Source: Opeltia flavorubescens (lineage: Eukaryota; Ascomycota; Lecanoromycetes; Teloschistales; Teloschistaceae). Taken from it: 64,000 bases of DNA. The translations under genes and the position numbers were made by a program. The notes beneath the pieces were generated by a model. The model saw only the letters and a list, made by a program, of their open reading frames with translations. It made no database searches and had not been told where the DNA came from. The stretch is taken from contig KE546965.1 of NCBI GenBank assembly GCA_000442125.1, positions 372,001-436,000 on the forward strand, in the 5' to 3' direction. Shown here piece by piece: positions 58,794-64,000 of this stretch (position 1 is the first letter of the stretch; the number at the start of each line of letters is the position of its first letter).

Positions 58794-59944
58794 TCAACTC
58801 ATCGTCACACAAGGGCCCAAACCAAGGTAGGGGGCAACTCCGTTATTAGGATCGTCCTGGAAGTCATACACCGGCGTATTCCCATGCGGACAGGTCGGAT
58901 TGTAAGGGTTCGGGCCGTCAGTGCCCAGGTAATACCTGTAATAACTAACACCGCAAGTCGGTCCTGACGTTGTTGCATAGAACGCAAAGTCGTAGCAGCC
59001 CTTGGTCGAAAAGCAAGCTATACAACAGTCTTTGGCCGTTTTAGCGTCTGGGACTGACTCTGTATGGAAGTCGGTGCCAAAGGCTGTACTTGCGCCCCCG
59101 CTGTCGTACAACAGACCGTAGTTGTTGGCCGGGTCGCAAACTAGAATACAACTGAGTGAGCATTTATTTGGGCGTTTCGTAGCAATGAAAAAGTAACAGG
59201 TTGGAACGGAAGAAAGACGTGAAAGTAGCGAAAAACAGAAGGGGATACAGACCAGCTACAATTGTCGTTGCGGTAGCCACAGCAGTGGTCGCGCTGGTCG
59301 TGAAGGTACTCGTCGTTGACGTTGAAGTCGTTACCTGGCATTCCTTCAGGTCAGCCATACTTCGAAACGTCAATTAAACGGATCCAAGTTTCTCTCCGAA
59401 TTGTGGTGAGTACAGTATGCGTTGATGGAAAATTGTGAGCCCGAGATCGTCTTACAGGGACGGCAGTGGCCACGCAAGAGCAGGCACTGCTGTATCGCAG
59501 ATCATTGCTACACACTGCGGTGGCATATGATGGAATGGTATGCAAGGAGGCCGCTCGTGCTTCCAATGCGTCTCTGCGACGGTCTTGGGGGGTGGGCAGC
59601 ACAGATCCCCCTACCACGGAATACCGTGTGATGGTTGCCGTAGGAAGTGTTGTCGTCGTCGTCGCAAACCCACTGCATGCATGCAACAGTCAATTGATTG
59701 ACGCAGATTGAAGACATTATCAACGGAGATATGGGTTGACTTTTGGAGGCAAAAGGGGCATTAGCTATACACACAGGACACGCGTAACCGAGGTTGCGAG
59801 GAAGGATGAACAGTCGCCGACACCCTGTGTTCCTTTTGATCGAACAGCACGTAGACAATTATCCGCAGCACATGCTCGTCGTTCTATCGCAGAGGCAGAA
59901 ATGGTAGAAGCAGCCAATAGCCACAACCAACCCAGAGTTTTCAT
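58794..59944 (-). CDS. Secreted Cys-rich protein with a Thr-rich linker
   Basis: Four exons (59944-59775, 59672-59456, 59334-59253, 59140-58794) are proposed, giving 271 residues. A signal peptide (MKTLGWLWLLAASTISASA) precedes a short Cys block (CAADNCLRAVRS, GDCSSFLATS). A second block (AVCSNDLRYSSACSCVATAV) is joined to a threonine-rich stretch (TTSTSTTSTFTTSATTAVAT), a likely O-glycosylated linker. The C-terminal domain (NNYGLLYDSGG, AKDCCIACFSTKGCYDFAFY, PTCGVSYY) has spacing reminiscent of PAN/WSC-like carbohydrate- or protein-binding modules. The exon 1 donor (GTGTGT) is weak and chosen on phase; the other joins are firmer. No membrane anchor is seen. Role at the cell wall is inference. 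Confidence 0.7.
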
Positions 59945-62061
59945 GTTGAAGACAGTAATAATTCGAAGGGAATAGTAAAAAAGATTCGCGATGGTAAACT
60001 TAGAATTTACAAGGATGCGAAACACGGTGGATATATATAAAACCGTACTGGCAAAGCAAAAACACTAAGGGTAGCCAGCTCGCAGTGAAGACAAAGCGTA
60101 TAGTAAAGGAGTGTGGAACATACCGTTATAGTCTATATGCTCTTCGACCCATAATGGCAATGAAAAGCGAGGAACTTCTTTGAGCTCGCCGGCGGTCGTC
60201 GCTAACGAGCCCTCATAGAGCCTTAGGGAGGATCAAGCAATATAAGGCTTGCATATGTGCGCCACTCACACTCATTATGGCAAGCCTCTTTCCGCATACG
60301 GCACTCCATTTCCATACATGGAAAGTATAGCCTAAGCGGCGTGATCTTTCTTCCCACTTCACTCCAAGTCTTCATGGCGAAATACAGATCAATCTCTGCG
60401 TTGTTCCCGCTCCACCGTGTAATATGACCAGTATAAAGTATGGAAGTATCAGATGTCTCTGGCCCGGCGAGTAAATGGTATGGCCGTGTTTTGTTCTTGC
60501 TGTCATCCATTACAGGGGGGAATGTGTGTTGCTCCTATCGAGCAAAACGAGCATATGCCAGTTTCCGAGACTCCAAAGAAGATTATTAGAGATTTAGTGA
60601 CGGATAAAGGTGCTTGTCACTCGGCCATTTTTCTTACAGCTGCGGGGCTATAAATACCTATATCAGCCGCGCCTTCTATAATATTAATTCATCGTTCATG
60701 ACTGGGAAGGGAATATACCCACCAATTTCTCAGTCCGTGACATACCCGCTCGCACCTCGTCTTTGGACTCGGGTGCTAAAATCGCTCGTCCTGAGTCAAA
60801 GGGGAAGAATCGTGAAAGGCCATCACCGATCCCTTTTAAACAGGATAGTAGATACGATCGCTGGGTGTCGGTGGGTTAAATATAATTGTGAAGTATGATC
60901 AGCAAAAGTTCTAGTCCGAGAAAAATGCCCAAATCATGCTTCCTGGAAAAAATGGACCTACTGTTTGGCAGAAGACTGGCGTTACCAATGGATAGGCGTT
61001 GTCATTAGTGCCAGCAGGTAAGTTCTCGACCTATATCCACAGCTCTCGCCGCCAAAATGCCATATTATAATGGTTGCTTGCCATTGGCACAGCCAGAATT
61101 CCGTCATAGCGACAGGAAGATATGTAAACATAGATTGTCAAATATGAATTGAAAATATACGCTGTTCAGCAATCTTGAGGATTCAAGAAGAGAGATGGAA
61201 TGGAATATGCAACGGCGACGTAAGCGCAACGCATTGGTTGGGACTGTCATCTGAAGGAGGAATAAAGTCGCGGAAAGTGAGAAGTATTCGATGGTCGGAT
61301 CATAGTATCCTATTACCTGCGCTCAACTAATTACCCGTCCATTACCCTTCTGATATCGTCAGTATGATAGTCAGTCCGCTTGTACAGTAACCCTAGAACA
61401 AGACCTCAGAAGAAGAAACCCAGCTTAACTGCGCGGTATCCTTTGGAACCTCATTCATGGGCTAATAGAATACGTATCATTTTCCTTCGAGTCCTTCGTA
61501 TCTGACGTAAGTGACCACCATCGTATGCTGTTCTAGGTAATGCAACCTCCGCTTGCTCATCCCCATAAAGGCAAGAGCAATCGAGAGGCAAAAAAGAGAA
61601 AGAAACATTGGCTTTTTTTCCCCTCCCAAAATCACAGAAAAACAACACTCGATTTTTTGGCGAGTGGAGCTGGATTTGGGAAGGTAGAACAACGCCAGCA
61701 TGGACCTCCNAATGCAAAAAATTATGTTTTGAAATATGACCCATGGTTATGGCAGATTTCGTGTGCTGTACAAGAAAATTTGTTGAGCATTGGTATCTTG
61801 CAAAAACCGTGTGCTTGGAAATCTTCGAATTTCTCTCCCTTCTATTAAGATAGAGGGTAATCCTCTAATCGCCCCTTTCCAGCTTCACCAACAGCCGCTC
61901 AATGTGAAGCAAAATGCTGTCCCTGTGTAAAGCAATGTCGCCATGCGTATTGTATAAAGCCGACTAAGAGAATGAATTATTTGGGCGGCCATGGCTGTTC
62001 GGCGCCGCTCATGTCAGGAATCAAAATGGGGTATACTCCGGTATTGCCTTATGGACCTCCC
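59945..62061. other. 2.1 kb without a supported gene
   Basis: Upstream of the secreted-protein gene and downstream of the PanE-like gene. A leftward ATG-started frame of 95 codons (60510-60223) with five or so cysteines is the only one of note and has no recognised family. 60900-62000 shows nothing clear; an N lies near 61710. Confidence 0.4.
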
Positions 62062-64000
62062 TCAACTGACGCCAACCATGCGACCCTGAGCTGCTGCCAT
62101 CGCCGCCGCTTGTCGAGGTCCGAAACTGCTTTGACTGCTGTGGGCCGACGGTTCCGAATCTATGTGCGCACTATCGCCACTCCCCGCGCTGGCGCTCGCA
62201 CTACCCGTCAGACTACGTACTTGCTTTTGTGCAGGGCCTTTGGGTGGGTATTGGTTGCTCACCCCAGCATGCTGCTCGACTTGATACGGTGCCACCGCAT
62301 TTCCTTGCCCCGGCGGGTGCCGAGGTACCGGCTGCCGCATCATCCCATTAGGTGACGGACCACCATTTGGCGTAGCACCAGGGCCCATGTATCCATCATG
62401 CGGCGGCGAAGGCCTTCCCATTGGGCGTCCGCCAGGGCTAAACGGGTTACCGGGCGACTGGCTGGTGCGTCGAGGCATAGGATAAGCCCCGTTCATGCCA
62501 GGATTGTTACCTGGACCTTGCAGCTCGTTCAACCGCGATGCTGTCAACGAGTTTGTCCTTGACTCGTCGTGCATCAACTTTCGATCGACTGTTCCATAAC
62601 GGTTAGATGAGTAGCCTATCATAGGATTCTCCAGAAGGTTGTCATGTGTGCCCGGCATGTTTGCCATCATCTGAGAGGACATTCGGTTTCGATTAGCTCC
62701 AGGTCTGAAGCCATGACCCTGGCGCATGCCACCTCGGTTTGAAGCTTCTGGATCTCGACGAATCTGGCTGAGACTCGGAGTCTTCCTATTCTTCCGCGAA
62801 GTGACGCTCATCATGTCGAAGTTTTCTGGATCGATCTGAGGTACTGGGGGGCCTCTGGCTACCATCGGATCGAAGAAGTCATCGTCATCTTCGTCCTCAT
62901 CAAAACCCCCCACGTGCGATCGCGGAGGGGGTGGCCTTGCTCCTCTGCGCATGTTGTACTCTTGTTCTCTCAATTGAAGTTCTCGCTGTCGAAGAGCAAG
63001 CTCTCGTTCCCGTAGTGCCAATTCCGACGGGTTCGGAGCTGGAGCACTACCTTCGGGAATATCGTCATACAGGACCAGGTGGCTGAATTCTTCGAGGTCA
63101 TTGTTTTCGAAAGACGGTCGCCGTGACATCTGATTTTGGGGAATCCCGCGCGGGTTGTAGCCATTGGATTGTCTTGAAGGGTAGCCATTCATTGAAGGAG
63201 GGGCCCGTCGCATCGAGGAGCCCATTGAAGGGTTTCTCCCTCCACGCATACCGTTCCCGTTCACTGGGTGTCCATTGGGCGGGCCCCCCATACCGTTGTT
63301 CATTGGCGGTCGCGGAGCAGCAGAACCTACTCGCGGCGGTGGGATCGGGCCTGGGGCACCTGCAGATGTATTGGGAGACGGAGGAGGAGCGACTGGTCTC
63401 TGCTGATTGATAGTATTACAATGATGCAAAAGCGCATATAACGTCTCGATACGTGGTACCCGAACACCAGACTCGTGAGCAAGCTTGATCGGGGATCCCA
63501 GATATGTCTCCACTTCCATAGGTCGTCTTGCCATGAAGTCCTGATACATAATACTTTGCGTCTCTGTGGGCTGGATCATAGCTTGGATGGTCGTTTCCTT
63601 GAAGTCAGGCTCGAATGTACAACCTTGTGCTGTGGAAAGCTGTAATAGCTCGTCTATAACGTCCAAGATCATTGATCGAACGCCAACTTTTTCGATCAAA
63701 TCAGCATGTGAAGGGGATTCGAATAAGACGCTGGGAGGATGAAATGCGATTGGCCTAGGACTGCATGTCAGAACCGGCGTATCAGAAGGGTCAATGGATA
63801 CTCACCCAATCATGCGCTCATATTGTTGTTGTCTGATGTTTGGAGATACCTTCGCATCAACCTGGCCCGTGCTCAGAGTCATAGCTAACGCTTCAGCCAT
63901 ATCGTTCTGAATGGCAACTGGAATTGCATCATTTTTGTTTGCAGGGCCAACCCAGACGTCGGTAGCCCCAAGATGCTCAAATTCACTTGCGCCTAATTGT
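62062..64000 (-). CDS. PanE/ApbA C-terminal-domain protein with long disordered tail (3' part)
   Basis: The gene runs leftward from beyond the right edge; two exons are visible (64000-63806 and 63754-62062, phase 2 intron with GTGAGT). About 628 residues are seen. The first part (HLGATDVWVGPANKNDAIPV, NIRQQQYERMIG-PIAFHPPSV, MILDVIDELLQLSTAQGC, MYQDFMARRPMEVETYLGSP, RVPRIETLYALLHHC) is the all-helical C-terminal domain of 2-dehydropantoate 2-reductase-type proteins, with E-T-Y-L-G-S-P as its signature. The NADPH-binding N-terminus would lie off the window. After the domain come about 390 residues rich in Pro, Gly, Asn, Arg and Met, with a charged heptad-like run (ELALRERELALRQREL). Such tailed forms occur in filamentous fungi and resemble S. 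pombe Mug72. A true pantothenate role is doubtful. Confidence 0.82.

Noticed and set aside
60223-60510. 95-codon ATG-started minus frame
   Set aside because: No family likeness, no clear promoter context and no conserved neighbour; kept only as a note in the intergenic entry.
1-64000. Transposons, LTR elements, viral genes or a secondary-metabolite cluster
   Set aside because: No transposase, reverse transcriptase, capsid, terminal repeats, PKS or NRPS sequence was seen anywhere.

Overview
The window looks like nuclear DNA of a filamentous ascomycete (Pezizomycotina). Genes are dense, on both strands, and mostly split by short GT-AG introns of about 45-80 bases with CTAA-type branch points. 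The proteins match Pezizomycotina families, including an AreA/NIT2 GATA factor, a PMP20/AspF3-type peroxiredoxin, an FMP46-type redox protein, a DASH subunit Hsk3 and an Flc/TRP-like channel. No operons, phage, CRISPR, transposase or retroelement were seen. Three isolated N bases (about 3267, 5663 and 61710) are assembly ambiguities. All exon joins were read by hand from splice sites, reading phase and family sequence. Where several exons keep phase through to a family-like C-terminus, the model is strong.

Layout. 1-6 kb: a DUF2461 protein cut by the window edge, an orphan secreted protein and an RGS-domain membrane protein (RAX1-like). 6-16.5 kb: glucosamine-6-phosphate acetyltransferase GNA1, then three RNA-metabolism genes (TRM44, TYW3, POP1) with an orphan secreted protein between TYW3 and POP1. 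16.8-24.1 kb: an NTF2-like DUF1348 protein, a two-domain fasciclin protein, acyl-protein thioesterase 1 with a 12-base microexon, a peroxiredoxin, and FMP46 with a 12-base first coding exon. 24.9-32.2 kb: a very long disordered RRM protein and a PGAP4-like glycosyltransferase. 33.2-34.6 kb: four tandem tRNA-Ser-like units with long inserts, the most unusual thing here. 35-43 kb: an FMN-dependent alpha-hydroxyacid oxidase, the meiotic cohesin kleisin REC8 and the NDR kinase DBF2. 43.8-50 kb: an Flc/TRP-like channel, a CREG-like secreted protein and an MFS transporter with a probable GC-AG intron. 50-57 kb: a 3.9 kb intergenic stretch, then areA. 57.8-64 kb: HSK3, a threonine-rich secreted protein and a PanE/ApbA C-terminal-domain protein with a long disordered tail, cut by the right edge.

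How the genes relate. Most are independent housekeeping or regulatory genes. Two links may matter. TRM44 (2'-O-methylation of U44 in tRNA-Ser), TYW3 (wybutosine in tRNA-Phe) and POP1 (RNase P/MRP) sit within 10 kb, and a tRNA-Ser-like array lies 17 kb further on. areA is preceded by a long divergent region carrying a local cluster of GATA-factor sites near the MFS transporter start, which could put that transporter under nitrogen control. Both links are inference.
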